A DNA stretch of 64,000 nucleotides from Stenotrophomonas sp. ISL-67. Its GTDB lineage: Bacteria > Pseudomonadota > Gammaproteobacteria > Xanthomonadales > Xanthomonadaceae. This document shows positions 50,716-59,938 of this stretch, in pieces. Position 1 is the first letter of the stretch; every line of letters starts with the position of its first letter. Position numbers and translations under genes: made by a program. The stretch lies in contig NZ_JAGGRL010000002.1 in NCBI RefSeq assembly GCF_018612915.1, positions 62,001 to 126,000 of the forward strand. Direction: 5' to 3'. The notes under the pieces were generated by a model. It was given only the letters and a program-made list of their open reading frames with translations. It was not told where the DNA came from and made no database searches.

Positions 50716-50719
<4 letters not shown>

Positions 50720-51105
50720 ACCGGCGCCTCGCCCTGGCCACCCTGGTGGTGGCCGATTACGACGAGGCGATCGCCTGGTTTACCGGCGCGCTCGGTTTCA
50801 GCCTGATCGAGGACATCGACCAGGGCAACAAGCGCTGGGTGGTGGTCGGCCCGACCGACGGCAGCGCGGCGGCGCTGCTGCTGGCCCGCGCCAGCAACGA
50901 GGAACAGCGCAGCCGGATCGGCAACCAGACCGGCGGCCGGGTCGGCTTCTTCCTCAACACCGACGATTTCCACCGCGACCATGCCGCGATGACCGCACGC
51001 GGCGTGGAATTCCTTGAAACCCCGCGCGAAGAGCCCTACGCCACCGTCGCCGTGTTCCGCGACCTGTACGGCAATACGTGGGACCTGCTGGAGCCCAAGC
51101 AATGA
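50716..51105 (+). CDS. VOC (glyoxalase/dioxygenase superfamily) protein
   Basis: A 129-residue protein with the paired beta-alpha-beta-beta-beta modules of the VOC superfamily: [24 protein letters not shown] and [49 protein letters not shown]. Substrate unknown. It starts at a GTG overlapping the rph stop and ends in an ATGA with rdgB, so it is translated between them. Confidence 0.88.
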
Positions 51106-51695
51106 AACTGGTACTGGCCAGCGGCAACGCCGGCAAGCTGAAGGAACTGCAGGCCATGCTGGCTGGCTTGCCGCTGCAGATCGTGGCGCAGGCCGAGCTG
51201 GGCGTGAGCGATGTACCCGAAACCGGCCTGACCTTCGTCGAGAACGCACTGATCAAGGCGCGGCATGCCTGCGCCAGCACCGGCCTGCCGGCGCTGGCCG
51301 ACGACTCGGGGCTGATCGTGGATGCGCTCGACGGCGCGCCCGGTCTGTACAGCGCGCGCTATGCAGGCAGCCCGACGGATGACGCAGCCAACAACGCCAA
51401 GCTGCTCGAGGCGATGCGCGATGTGCCGGCCGAGCGCCGCACCGCGCGCTTCTACGCGGTGATCGTGCTGCTGCGCCATGCCAACGATCCGCAGCCACTG
51501 ATCTGCGAAGGCAGCTGGGAAGGCGAGATCCTTGACGAACTGCGCGGCAGCCATGGCTTCGGCTACAACCCGTTGTTCCTGGACACGGTGCTGGGCCAGA
51601 CCGCTGCGGAAATGGCGCCGGACGTGAAAAATGCGATGAGCCACCGCGGCAAGGCGCTGCAGGTGTTGAAGCAGAAGTTGTCGGCGTTGACCTGA
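51102..51695 (+). CDS. rdgB: XTP/dITP diphosphatase
   Basis: A 197-residue HAM1/RdgB pyrophosphatase that removes inosine and xanthosine triphosphates. The motifs LASGNAGKLKEL at the start, DDSGLIVDALDGAPGLYSARYAG and SHGFGYNPLFLD are present. The ATG at 51102 overlaps the VOC stop. A GTAG repeat lies between it and hemW. Confidence 0.95.
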   Translation: MKLVLASGNAGKLKELQAMLAGLPLQIVAQAELGVSDVPETGLTFVENALIKARHACASTGLPALADDSGLIVDALDGAPGLYSARYAGSPTDDAANNAKLLEAMRDVPAERRTARFYAVIVLLRHANDPQPLICEGSWEGEILDELRGSHGFGYNPLFLDTVLGQTAAEMAPDVKNAMSHRGKALQVLKQKLSALT

Positions 51696-51720
51696 TTGGA
51701 ATGTTGATGTTTTCCCGAGG

Positions 51721-51742
51721 GCCGGCCAACGGCCGGCGCTAC
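51721..51742. repeat. GTAG hairpin repeat directly before hemW
   Basis: GCCGGCCAACGGCCGGCGCTAC ends two bases before the hemW ATG; its hairpin occupies the place of the ribosome-binding site. Orientation as in the unit at 442-463. Confidence 0.8.
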
Positions 51743-51744
51743 CG

Positions 51745-52959
51745 ATGAGCACGATGCCAGAACACCATTGCCACCCCGGCGAGAGCTGCGACCACGACCA
51801 CGCCGTGTCGCTGGTGCCGCCGCCGCTTTCGCTGTACGTGCACCTGCCGTGGTGCGTTCGCAAGTGCCCGTACTGCGATTTCAATTCGCACCAGGCCAAG
51901 GGCGACCTGCCGTTCGACGCCTACATCGACGCGCTGATCCGCGACCTGGACCAGGACCTGCCGCTGGTCTGGGGCCGGGTGATCAACAGCGTGTTCTTCG
52001 GCGGCGGCACACCCAGCCTGTTCCCGCCCGAGGCGATCGACCGCTTCCTGCAGGCAGCGTCGGCACGGCTGCGCTTCGCACCGAACCTGGAAGTGACCCT
52101 GGAAACCAATCCGGGCACGGCCGAGCATGGCCGCTTCGACCGCTACCGCGCGTCCGGGGTGAACCGGATCAGCTTCGGCATCCAGACCTTCAACGATGAA
52201 GCGCTGCAGCGGCTGGGCCGCATCCACGACAGCGGCGAAGCCGAACGCGCGGTGAAGCTGGCCCAGGATGCCGGCTACGACAATTTCAACATCGACCTGA
52301 TGTACGCGCTGCCGCAGCAGACCCTGGCCCAGGCCGAGCACGACCTGGAACGCGCGTTCGCGCTGCAGCCTACCCACTTGTCGCACTACCAGCTCACGCT
52401 GGAGCCGAACACGGTGTTCTTCGCCCGCCCGCCGCAGGGCATCCCCGATGACGATTCGGCGTGGGACATGCAGGAGCATTGCCAGCGGCTGCTGGCCGAC
52501 GCCGGCTACGCGCAGTATGAAGTGAGCGCCTATGCGCGGCCCGGCCGGCAAAGCCAGCACAATCTGAACTACTGGCGGTTCGGGGATTACCTGGGCATTG
52601 GCGCCGGCGCCCACGGCAAGATCAGCTCCGGTGCCGGACAGCAGGTGCTGCGCCGCTGGAAGCACAAGCACCCGCAGACGTTCATGGACACGGCCGGCAC
52701 GGCCGCTTCGATCGGCGGCGACGAGGTGATTGGTGCCGACCGCCTGCCCTTCGAGTACATGCTCAACCTGCTGCGCCTGCATGAAGGCTTCCGGTTCAAG
52801 GACTTCGAGTCGCGCACCGGGCTTGACCGGGCGCGGATCGCCGCGCCGCTGCAGACCGCCCTCGCCAATGGCTGGATGACGGTGCAGGGCGACCATGTCC
52901 AGCCGACCGAGCTGGGCCGGCGGTTCACCAATGACGTGGTGGCGTTGTTCCTGTCGTGA
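51745..52959 (+). CDS. hemW: Radical SAM heme chaperone HemW
   Basis: A 404-residue radical SAM protein of the HemW (formerly HemN-like) group, which hands heme to respiratory enzymes. The cluster motif CxxxCxxC is at Cys37, Cys41 and Cys44 (CVRKCPYCDF). FFGGGTPSLF and the HemN C-terminal domain follow. The Cys that marks true coproporphyrinogen oxidase (a fourth Cys after the motif) is absent, as in HemW. The N-terminus is extended and His-rich (PEHHCHPGESCDHDH). A GTAG hairpin immediately precedes the ATG. Confidence 0.92.
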   Translation: MSTMPEHHCHPGESCDHDHAVSLVPPPLSLYVHLPWCVRKCPYCDFNSHQAKGDLPFDAYIDALIRDLDQDLPLVWGRVINSVFFGGGTPSLFPPEAIDRFLQAASARLRFAPNLEVTLETNPGTAEHGRFDRYRASGVNRISFGIQTFNDEALQRLGRIHDSGEAERAVKLAQDAGYDNFNIDLMYALPQQTLAQAEHDLERAFALQPTHLSHYQLTLEPNTVFFARPPQGIPDDDSAWDMQEHCQRLLADAGYAQYEVSAYARPGRQSQHNLNYWRFGDYLGIGAGAHGKISSGAGQQVLRRWKHKHPQTFMDTAGTAASIGGDEVIGADRLPFEYMLNLLRLHEGFRFKDFESRTGLDRARIAAPLQTALANGWMTVQGDHVQPTELGRRFTNDVVALFLS

Positions 52960-52964
52960 TGGAT

Positions 52965-53031
52965 GCCGGGCAGAGCCCGCTATCTGCCGTGCAGAGCCCG
53001 GTATTACCTGCCGGGCAGAGCCCGGCACTAC
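52965..53031. repeat. Three tandem GTAG-type hairpin repeats
   Basis: Three copies of a 20-22-base unit GCCGGGCAGAGCCCGG... in the same orientation at 52965-52984, 52986-53007 and 53010-53031. The last two end in the complement of GTAG (ATTAC, CTAC). Each is a CGGGC/GCCCG hairpin. Similar single units are at 57281-57300 and 63981-63998. Confidence 0.82.
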
Positions 53032-53090
53032 CGGGATTTCGGTGAAAACGTTAGATTCTGTGCTCTCAGGGGAGCCGGAACCTACAACGG

Positions 53091-55508
53091 ATGTCTGCGT
53101 CCGCACCTTCATCGCCACCCGATCTGACCCGGTTCGCCAGCGTCAATGCACCGCCGCGCGTGCGTCGCCTGTTGGCCGCGCTGCATGCGCTGGCCGTGCA
53201 GACCTTGAGCACCCCGCTCAAGCAGACCATCGTGGAGCTCGAGCGCGAACTGTTCCGCGACGCCGAGCGCGCGCGCAACAGCCAGATCCAGGCCGATATC
53301 TACGCGCAGTCCCGGCGCCTGCACGAGGTCAACGCGCAGTTCGCGCCATGCTTCCTGGATGCGCTGGCGACGGCCCTGGCCAATGTGCCCGAACCGCGGG
53401 TGCGGCACGTGCCCGCCCCGAGCACGCCGGTGTCGGCCACCACGCTGACCCTGGTCACCGACACCGATATCGACCGCGACATCGTGCTCGCCGACGTCAC
53501 CCGGCGCGAGGCACAGCGCTCGGCCAGTGCGCTGCAGCTGCTCGGGCAGCGCTTCGGGGTGCTCGCCGCCGGTCCTGCGTTCGACGTGGAGGACCTGCCG
53601 TTTGGTCCCTACGTGCTGTGCCGGATCACCCGGGAGCTGGGTGAAGCATTCGCGCTGGGCCTGGAAACCCAGCTGGCGCTGTACCGCGTGTTCGACCGCC
53701 AGCTGCTTGAGCGCCTGGGCGAGCTGCTGGAACGCGCCAACATCCTGCTCACCCACGAGGGCGTGCTGCCCGGGCTGGTCTATACCCCGTACCTGGCACG
53801 CTCGGCCACCACGCGGCGGATCGTGACCGGGCCCGGGCGCGGCCCTGGCACCGCGCCCACGCCCGCGCGCGACGCCGGCGGCGCGGGCGGGCGTCCGCTC
53901 ACCGGCTGGAGCGGTTCGGCCAGCAGCGGCAGCTGGGCAGCCATGACCAGCGAGGCGATCGGCCCGATGGCACCGACCGCTGCGATGGCTGGGCAACCGT
54001 CGTCCGCCGCTGCAGCGCCTGCGGACAGTGCGCCGGCCGACATGAATGCCCCGGCGCTGTCGGCCCTGCACCATCTGCTGGATGCCGCCCGCCACACCCA
54101 GGGTCCCGCGGGGCTCGGCCACGGCATCCCGGTCGCGTCGGGTCAACCCGGTACCCCGCCAGGCCCTGACGCCGGTGAACACCCGGAACCGGTGGCGATC
54201 TCCAGCGGCAACCTGCACGCCACCCTGGCCAAGCTGCAGGCGCAGTCGGCCGGCGTGCGCCGCAGCATGGCCGACCTGCACAACGCGCTGCTGGCGCAGA
54301 TGCGCGCAGACCACGGGCCGCAGGCTTCGCTGACCGTCAAGGACACCGACACCTTCGACCTGCTGGACATGCTGTACGGGCAGATCCACCGCGAGGTCCG
54401 CCCCGATGCGGCCGCCGTGGACCTGCTCACCCGCCTGCAGGTGCCGGTGGCACGGGCGGCGCTGTCCGACCCGGCCTTCTTCGTGCGCGACCAGCACCCG
54501 GCCCGCGAGCTGCTCAATGCCGTCGCCGAAGCGGGTGCCAACTGGCTGGGCGAAGAGGATGTCGACCCGCAACTGGTGCAGAAGCTGGACCGTGCCGTCG
54601 ACAAGGTGGTCACCGACTACGAAGGCGATGCAGCCGTCTTCGAGGTGGCCAACGACGAGATCCAGCAGCACTTCCGCGCGCTGGCGCACAAGGCCGAGCT
54701 GGCCGAGCGCCGCCATGTGGAAGCCGCACGCGGCAAGGAGCGGCTGGAGTCGGCCAAACAGCAGGCCGGCGCCAGCATCGACCACCTGTGCGCGCAGGCT
54801 GCCCCGCCGCGGTTCGTGCAGTCGCTGCTCAAGCAGGCCTGGGCGGACGTGCTGACCCTGACCCTGCTGCGCAGCGGTGAAGACTCCGACCAGTGGAAGG
54901 CGCGCGAACAGGAGACCGCGCGCATCGCCGAGGTCACCTGCAAGCCGCCCGGAAGCGCCGACAGCGATGCCCCGCTCGGCCAGCAGGTCGAAGCGGCACT
55001 GCTGCAGGTCGGCTACCACCAGGACGAAGCGGCGGCGATCGCGCGGCGCCTGTCCACCCCGGGCGGCGAAGACGACAGCAGTTCGCGCACCGAACTGACC
55101 GCACGCATCCGCGCGCGCACCCGGCTGGGCGAGCAGGCAGAAGGCGCCGAGGCACGCCGCGAGGCGCCGCTGGCGCGCAGCCCTGCCGAGGAAGACTGGT
55201 ACCGGCAGCTGCGCACGCTGCCCTTCGGCACCTGGTTCGAATTCACCACCAACCAGCAGGGTGACCTGCGCCGCCAGCGGCTGTCCTGGTACAGCCTGAT
55301 CACCGACAACGCGCTGTTCGTCAATCCGCGCGGACAGAAGGTGGCCGAGCATTCGCTGGACGGCCTGTCCCGGCTGATGGCGCATGGCCAGGCGCGCCTG
55401 GTCAGCGAGGGCAAGAGCCGCCTGATCGATCGCGCCTGGCAGGCCACCCTGCGCACCCTGCGCTCGCTGGCCGGCACCCCGGACACTGCGGAGACCGCGA
55501 ATGAATGA
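53091..55508 (+). CDS. DUF1631 family protein
   Basis: An 805-residue cytosolic protein of the DUF1631 family found near PilZ proteins. It has a helical N-terminus, an Ala/Gly/Pro-rich middle (about 240-360) and a C-terminal beta-containing part with GTWFEFTTNQQGDLRRQRLSWYSLITDNALFVNPRGQKVAE near residues 710-755. This C-terminal stretch resembles a degenerate PilZ-like module. A role in cyclic-di-GMP signalling is suggested by the adjacent PilZ gene, which overlaps by 8 bases, but is unproven. Confidence 0.85.
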   Translation: MSASAPSSPPDLTRFASVNAPPRVRRLLAALHALAVQTLSTPLKQTIVELERELFRDAERARNSQIQADIYAQSRRLHEVNAQFAPCFLDALATALANVPEPRVRHVPAPSTPVSATTLTLVTDTDIDRDIVLADVTRREAQRSASALQLLGQRFGVLAAGPAFDVEDLPFGPYVLCRITRELGEAFALGLETQLALYRVFDRQLLERLGELLERANILLTHEGVLPGLVYTPYLARSATTRRIVTGPGRGPGTAPTPARDAGGAGGRPLTGWSGSASSGSWAAMTSEAIGPMAPTAAMAGQPSSAAAAPADSAPADMNAPALSALHHLLDAARHTQGPAGLGHGIPVASGQPGTPPGPDAGEHPEPVAISSGNLHATLAKLQAQSAGVRRSMADLHNALLAQMRADHGPQASLTVKDTDTFDLLDMLYGQIHREVRPDAAAVDLLTRLQVPVARAALSDPAFFVRDQHPARELLNAVAEAGANWLGEEDVDPQLVQKLDRAVDKVVTDYEGDAAVFEVANDEIQQHFRALAHKAELAERRHVEAARGKERLESAKQQAGASIDHLCAQAAPPRFVQSLLKQAWADVLTLTLLRSGEDSDQWKAREQETARIAEVTCKPPGSADSDAPLGQQVEAALLQVGYHQDEAAAIARRLSTPGGEDDSSSRTELTARIRARTRLGEQAEGAEARREAPLARSPAEEDWYRQLRTLPFGTWFEFTTNQQGDLRRQRLSWYSLITDNALFVNPRGQKVAEHSLDGLSRLMAHGQARLVSEGKSRLIDRAWQATLRTLRSLAGTPDTAETANE

Positions 55509-55848
55509 CGACACCCGCCGCGCGCCCCGCCGCGAAGTGGCCGACCAGGTGCCGGTCACCGACGTGATGGCCGAGGCCGTGATCGGCCGGCTGGGCAATG
55601 TGTCGGAAACCGGCATGCTGATGATCTGCTCGGTACCGATGACGCCGGAAGCGCTCTACCAGTTCCGCTTTGCCATCCAGGGCACCCACGGCCAACCGGT
55701 GCAGGTGGATGTGGGCGCGCACCTGCTGTGGAACGAACAGAGCAGCGCCCCGGGCCAGTCCTGGGCGGGTTTCCGCTTCCTTACCCTGAGCCGCGAGCAC
55801 CGCGAACAGCTGCGTGCCTGGATCGCAGAGGAATCTTCGGCGGTGTGA
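55501..55848 (+). CDS. PilZ domain protein
   Basis: A 115-residue single-domain PilZ protein. The two cyclic-di-GMP binding signatures are present: RRAPRR near residues 6-11 and NVSETGM (D/NxSxxG) near 33-39. It probably binds cyclic-di-GMP. It overlaps the DUF1631 gene by 8 bases, which implies coupled translation. A hairpin GTGCCGG/CCGGCAC at 55849-55864 follows the stop, without a T run. Confidence 0.9.
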   Translation: MNDDTRRAPRREVADQVPVTDVMAEAVIGRLGNVSETGMLMICSVPMTPEALYQFRFAIQGTHGQPVQVDVGAHLLWNEQSSAPGQSWAGFRFLTLSREHREQLRAWIAEESSAV

Positions 55849-55930
55849 GTGCCGGTTCCGGCACAGCGCACGCGGGCCGATTCCGGCAGAATCAGGGGCT
55901 GCATTCTGCCCTGCCCTGTGAGCCTCCGCG

Positions 55931-57262
55931 ATGAACCAGCCTGACCTCGGCGCCCTGTATTCCCATCATGTGCGCGTGCTGTGCCAGCGCGCCGACGAGG
56001 CGCTGGCGCGCGGCGGCTTCGATCACCTGGTGATTCCCAGCGGCACGCTGCACTACCAGGCCTTCGACGACCGCGACTACCCCTATGCGGTGAACCCCAA
56101 CTTCAAGGCGTGGCTGCCACTGACCAAGGTGCCCAACAGCTGGCTGGTCTACACCCCGGGCCAGCGCCCGAAGGTGATCTTCCACCAGCCGTTCGACTAC
56201 TGGCACGTGGTGCCCGATGCGCCCAACGGCTGGTGGGTGGAACATTTCGACGTCGAGATCATCCGTACCCCGGACCAGGCGCTGGCGCTGCTGCCGGCCA
56301 ACACCGCACGCTGCGCGATCCTGGGCGAGCCGCAGAGCGCGCTGGGCGCGTTCACCCCGAACAACCCCGAGCCGGTCATCCATTACCTGGACTGGCACCG
56401 CGCCTGCAAGACCCCGTATGAAATCGCGCTGATGCGCCAGGCCCAGCAGCTGGGCGTGCGCGGCCACCGCGCCGCCGAGGCGGCGTTCCGCGCCGGTGCC
56501 AGCGAGTTCGAGATCCACATGGCCTACTGCCGCGCGGTCGGCCAGGATGCCAACGAGCTTCCCTACGGCAACATCATTGGCCTGAACGAACACGCCGCCG
56601 TACTGCATTACACCGATCTGGGCCGCAGCGCGCCGCAGCCGCTGCGCAGCTTCCTGATCGACGCCGGCGCCAGCGCCTTCGGCTATGCCAGCGACATCAC
56701 CCGCACCTACGCGGCCGCCGGCCACGACGAGTTCCAGGCGATGATCGATGCGGTCGACGCAGCCCAGCAGAAGATGGGCGCCGGGGTACGCGCGGGCGGG
56801 GACTACAAGCAGCTGCACATCGATGCGCACCTGTCGCTGATGGGCATCCTGAAGGACTTCGGCGTGCTGAAGGTTTCGCCGGAAGCCGCGCTGGCCACGG
56901 GCGTGAGCGCCGCCTTCTTCCCGCACGGCCTGGGTCACCTGATCGGCCTGCAGGTCCACGACGTGGCCGGCTTCGCCGCCAGCGATCGTGGCGGCCGGGT
57001 CGAGCGCCCGCAGGGCCACCCGTACCTGCGCCTGACCCGTGTGCTGGAGCCGGGCATGGTGGTCACCATTGAGCCCGGCGTGTACTTCATCGACATGCTG
57101 CTGGACGAAGTGAAGCAGCGCGGCCAGGGCGACAGCATCGACTGGGCTCGCGTGGATTTCTTCCGTCCTTACGGCGGTATCCGCATTGAAGACGAAGTGC
57201 TTTGCACCGAGGGCGATGCGGACAACCTGACCCGGCCGGAATTCGCCAAGGCGTTACGTTGA
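55931..57262 (+). CDS. pepQ: Xaa-Pro dipeptidase
   Basis: A 443-residue M24B metallopeptidase cleaving dipeptides with C-terminal proline. The metal ligands are visible: DAGASAFGYASDITRTY (two Asp), HGLGHLIGLQVHD (His), TIEPGVYF (Glu) and GIRIEDEV (Glu). It converges with pepP, a related enzyme, from which it is separated by about 600 bases of repeats. Confidence 0.94.
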   Translation: MNQPDLGALYSHHVRVLCQRADEALARGGFDHLVIPSGTLHYQAFDDRDYPYAVNPNFKAWLPLTKVPNSWLVYTPGQRPKVIFHQPFDYWHVVPDAPNGWWVEHFDVEIIRTPDQALALLPANTARCAILGEPQSALGAFTPNNPEPVIHYLDWHRACKTPYEIALMRQAQQLGVRGHRAAEAAFRAGASEFEIHMAYCRAVGQDANELPYGNIIGLNEHAAVLHYTDLGRSAPQPLRSFLIDAGASAFGYASDITRTYAAAGHDEFQAMIDAVDAAQQKMGAGVRAGGDYKQLHIDAHLSLMGILKDFGVLKVSPEAALATGVSAAFFPHGLGHLIGLQVHDVAGFAASDRGGRVERPQGHPYLRLTRVLEPGMVVTIEPGVYFIDMLLDEVKQRGQGDSIDWARVDFFRPYGGIRIEDEVLCTEGDADNLTRPEFAKALR

Positions 57263-57280
57263 TCGACGCCTTCCCATGCA

Positions 57281-57300
57281 GCCGGGCTTTGCCCGGCAGC
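57281..57300. repeat. GCCGGGC hairpin unit
   Basis: GCCGGGC/GCCCGGC arms with a TTT loop, a relative of the tandem units at 52965. It lies 18 bases past the pepQ stop. Confidence 0.6.
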
Positions 57301-57351
57301 TTCATGCATTTGGGCGAACAGCCGATGCGCATCGCATGGCCTGAGCTGGGC

Positions 57352-57449
57352 CGGCGGGTGCGGGTTTGCGGGACACGCCGTGAACCCATCCATGGGGGCT
57401 TGTAGAAAACATCCATGTTTTCTACAGTCCCGCAAACCCGCCCCCGCCG
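57352..57449. repeat. Structured intergenic repeat, copy 2 (short, inverted)
   Basis: Outer arms 57352-57374 and 57427-57449 pair over 22 of 23 bases. Inside lies GTAGAAAACAT-CC-ATGTTTTCTAC (57402-57425), identical in stem to copy 1 at 4627-4650 but in the opposite orientation. The common flank GGGACACGCCGTGAA is also shared. Compared with copy 1 the outer arms differ at several positions on both sides so that they still pair, and two inner hairpins are missing. Confidence 0.82.
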
Positions 57450-57497
57450 ACCCTCGACGGTGTGCTGGTGGCCACGGAAGATCAACGGCGGTGTCGA

Positions 57498-57560
57498 TCA
57501 TTTTCATGCGTTACCGGGTGCGGTGGCGTTTCGTGCCGTCGTTAGGGAACCGACGCTACC
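57498..57560. repeat. Dispersed repeat shared with 12990-13052
   Basis: A stretch of about 63 bases, containing ATGCGTTACCGGGTGCGG and GGGAACCGAC, nearly identical to the right half of the element at 12905-13045. It ends in the complement of GTAG (CTACC). Here the left half is not present. Confidence 0.72.
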
Positions 57561-57641
57561 GGCAGGACCATTCGGCGTATCCGCCGCGTAACCGGCCCCA
57601 GCCCCAAGCTGCTCTTCGTTTCCGCACGCGACCATCTGTCG

Positions 57642-57834
57642 GGGGAGGCCGGCGGGCAGCCCCTGTAGGGACTGTCAAAAACATGGGTCCGGCGCATGCG
57701 CCGGACGGGTTGGGCAGGACGCCCAACCCCGGCCTTGCCGTGTACGCAGGATTGCGTACACGCGCAAGTTTTTGCCAAGCCTACAGGGACGTACTTGCGG
57801 CGTGTCCCGTAAGGGGCTGCCCGTCGGCCTCCCC
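57642..57834. repeat. Structured intergenic repeat with three inner hairpins, copy 3
   Basis: Outer arms of 23 bases (57642-57664 and 57812-57834, one G-T pair) enclose three perfect hairpins. These are GTCCGGCGCATGCGCCGGAC at 57687-57706, GGGTTGGGC/GCCCAACCC at 57707-57729, and GTGTACGCA/TGCGTACAC at 57740-57761. It shares GCGTGTCCCGTA and AAAACATG with copy 1. With 57352-57449 it fills the space between pepQ and pepP. Confidence 0.82.
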
Positions 57835-57877
57835 ATCACGTCGCAACTGAAACGCAGCTCTTCGCGCAACGCTTGAA

Positions 57878-59212
57878 TCAGCGCGCAGCGCCCATCTCCG
57901 CTTCAATCTCATCAGCACTTCGCGCCAATGCAGCCGTCAGCACGTGATGCCCGCTGTCGGTGATCACCACGTCATCCTCGGTACGAATACCGATCCCGCG
58001 CCAGCGCGCTTCCACGCTGTGATCGTCGGCACTGATGTACAGGCCCGGCTCGATGGTGAACACCATGCCCGGCTCCAGCAATCGTGAGTCACCGGCCAGG
58101 CGGTAATCGCCCACATCGTGCACGTCCAGCCCCAGCCAATGCCCGGTCTTGTGCCGGTAGAAACGCTGGTAATGGGCGTCGGCGATGTTCTCTTCCAGCG
58201 TGCCGGTGAGCAGGCCCAACCGCAGCAACCCCTCGGTGAGCGTCTGTACCGCTGCCAGGTGGCCTGCCTCGTACGGCACGCCCGGCTTCGCCTGCGCCAG
58301 CGCCGCCGCCTGCGCCGCACCGACCAGATCGTGCAGCGCGCGCTGCTCCGCAGTGAAACGACCATTCACCGGGAACGTACGCGTGATGTCACTGGCGTAA
58401 CCGCGGTACTCGGCACCCGCATCGATCAGCACCAGCTCGCCGTCGCGGCTGCGCGCGTTGTTGGCGCGGTAATGCAGGATGCAACCATTGGCGCCGGTAC
58501 CGACGATGCTGCCGTAGGCCGCCCACGCATCATGGGCGCGGAACTCACGTTCCAGGTCCGCCTGCAGTTCGTACTCATGGATGCCCGGCCGCGCCGCACG
58601 CATCGCCGCCCGGTGCGCCTGCACCGTGATGTCCGCCGCGCGCTGCATCAGCGCGATTTCCGCACTGGACTTGAACAACCGCTGCTCGTGCAGCAGGTGA
58701 CCCAGTTCAAGGAACTCGTGCGGCGGCTGCGCACCATGCCTCACCTGCGAACGTACCCGGTTCACCCAGCCGATCAGCTTCAGGTCGAACTCGGCATCGC
58801 GGCCGAAGTGGTAGTACACCCGCGAACGCCCTTCCAGCAGCCCCGGCAGGATGTCGTCCAGATCGTCGATCGGGTACGCATCATCCATGCCGTACTGCGC
58901 CACTGCCCCCTCTTGGCCGGCGCGCGCGCCGTCCCAGGCTTCGCGGTCGGCATCGCGTTCGCGGCAGAACAGGATCACCTCGCCGTGGCGGCGGCCAGGA
59001 ATCAGCACCAGCACCGCGTCCGGCTCCGGGAACCCGCTCAGGTACCAGAAGTCCGAATCCTGCCGGAACGGATAATGCGTATCCAGGCTGCGCACCCGCT
59101 CGGACGCGGCCGGCAGCACCAGGATGGCGTCGTCGCCGGCCATTTCCATCAACTGCTGCCGGCGCTCCGCATACTCGGCCGCGGAAATGCCGGTCAAGGC
59201 GCGGATATCCAT
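57878..59212 (-). CDS. pepP: Xaa-Pro aminopeptidase
   Basis: A 444-residue M24B metallopeptidase that removes N-terminal residues before proline. Metal-ligand segments DAGAEYRGYASDITRTF, HKTGHWLGLDVHD, TIEPGLYI and GIRTEDDV are present. The N-terminal creatinase-like domain includes AAEYAERRQQLM. The ygfB-type gene ends one base before its ATG region, so both form a unit. Confidence 0.94.
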   Translation of the reverse strand: MDIRALTGISAAEYAERRQQLMEMAGDDAILVLPAASERVRSLDTHYPFRQDSDFWYLSGFPEPDAVLVLIPGRRHGEVILFCRERDADREAWDGARAGQEGAVAQYGMDDAYPIDDLDDILPGLLEGRSRVYYHFGRDAEFDLKLIGWVNRVRSQVRHGAQPPHEFLELGHLLHEQRLFKSSAEIALMQRAADITVQAHRAAMRAARPGIHEYELQADLEREFRAHDAWAAYGSIVGTGANGCILHYRANNARSRDGELVLIDAGAEYRGYASDITRTFPVNGRFTAEQRALHDLVGAAQAAALAQAKPGVPYEAGHLAAVQTLTEGLLRLGLLTGTLEENIADAHYQRFYRHKTGHWLGLDVHDVGDYRLAGDSRLLEPGMVFTIEPGLYISADDHSVEARWRGIGIRTEDDVVITDSGHHVLTAALARSADEIEAEMGAAR

Positions 59213-59213
59213 C

Positions 59214-59762
59214 TCAGTTCAGGCGTTGCCGATGGCGCACGGCCATCACGCAGTCGCCGTGCAGGATCAGCACCGCCACGCGGATGAATTCTTCGATTTC
59301 GGCCAGCGCGTCTTCATCATCGTCGTTGCCGCTCTCGAAATCCCCGCTCGAGGCCTGGGCAAGCTTGGCCAGGTCGTTGAGGGCTTCATCGCCCTCTTCG
59401 GACAACGCCGGGCGCTGCTGGCCCGCACCTAGACCGAAACCGCCCAGGAACGCCCGCGCCCAGGTGAACAGGGCATCGGCCTGCGCAGCGGTGTCGCCGA
59501 CATCGGTCAGCAGCAGTTCGAAGGCGAAATCGCGGTCTTCCAGCTGCAACACGCTGGCCCCCAGCAGCTGGTCCAGCGCATCCCCCTCCACCGGAGTGGG
59601 CAGGTTGTCGTCGGCCAGTACCCTGGCCGGCCATTCACGCACCGGCGCGCCGCCAGCCGACAGCCAGCCGCACAGGCCGCCGTGGAGCTCGGCAGCGGTG
59701 GCACCCAGGCCTGCGGCCTGGCTGGCCTGGTTTACGTCGTTGACACTCGGAAGTTCGGTCAT
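59214..59762 (-). CDS. ygfB: UPF0149 (YgfB/YecA) family protein
   Basis: A 182-residue helical protein of the UPF0149 family: AAELHGGLCGWLSAG, FLGGFGLG and the acidic segment SGNDDDEDALAEIEEFIRVAV. In E. coli ygfB lies beside pepP, as here. In Pseudomonas a homologue affects antibiotic tolerance, but no role can be inferred here. Two bases separate it from pepP. Confidence 0.93.
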   Translation of the reverse strand: MTELPSVNDVNQASQAAGLGATAAELHGGLCGWLSAGGAPVREWPARVLADDNLPTPVEGDALDQLLGASVLQLEDRDFAFELLLTDVGDTAAQADALFTWARAFLGGFGLGAGQQRPALSEEGDEALNDLAKLAQASSGDFESGNDDDEDALAEIEEFIRVAVLILHGDCVMAVRHRQRLN

Positions 59763-59938
59763 CTTGGGGCTCGATCAGGGGTGGCACCGGAGCGACCGGC
59801 CACCACGGGTTGGCAGCGTGACAGTGTAGCAATCCAGTGGCGGCAGCCGGATGGCAGCGCCGCCGCCGCACGCCCTGCGACAGCGCCCCGTCATTATTCG
59901 CTTGACCACCTCTACTGCCCTTGCCTATGGTGCGAAAC

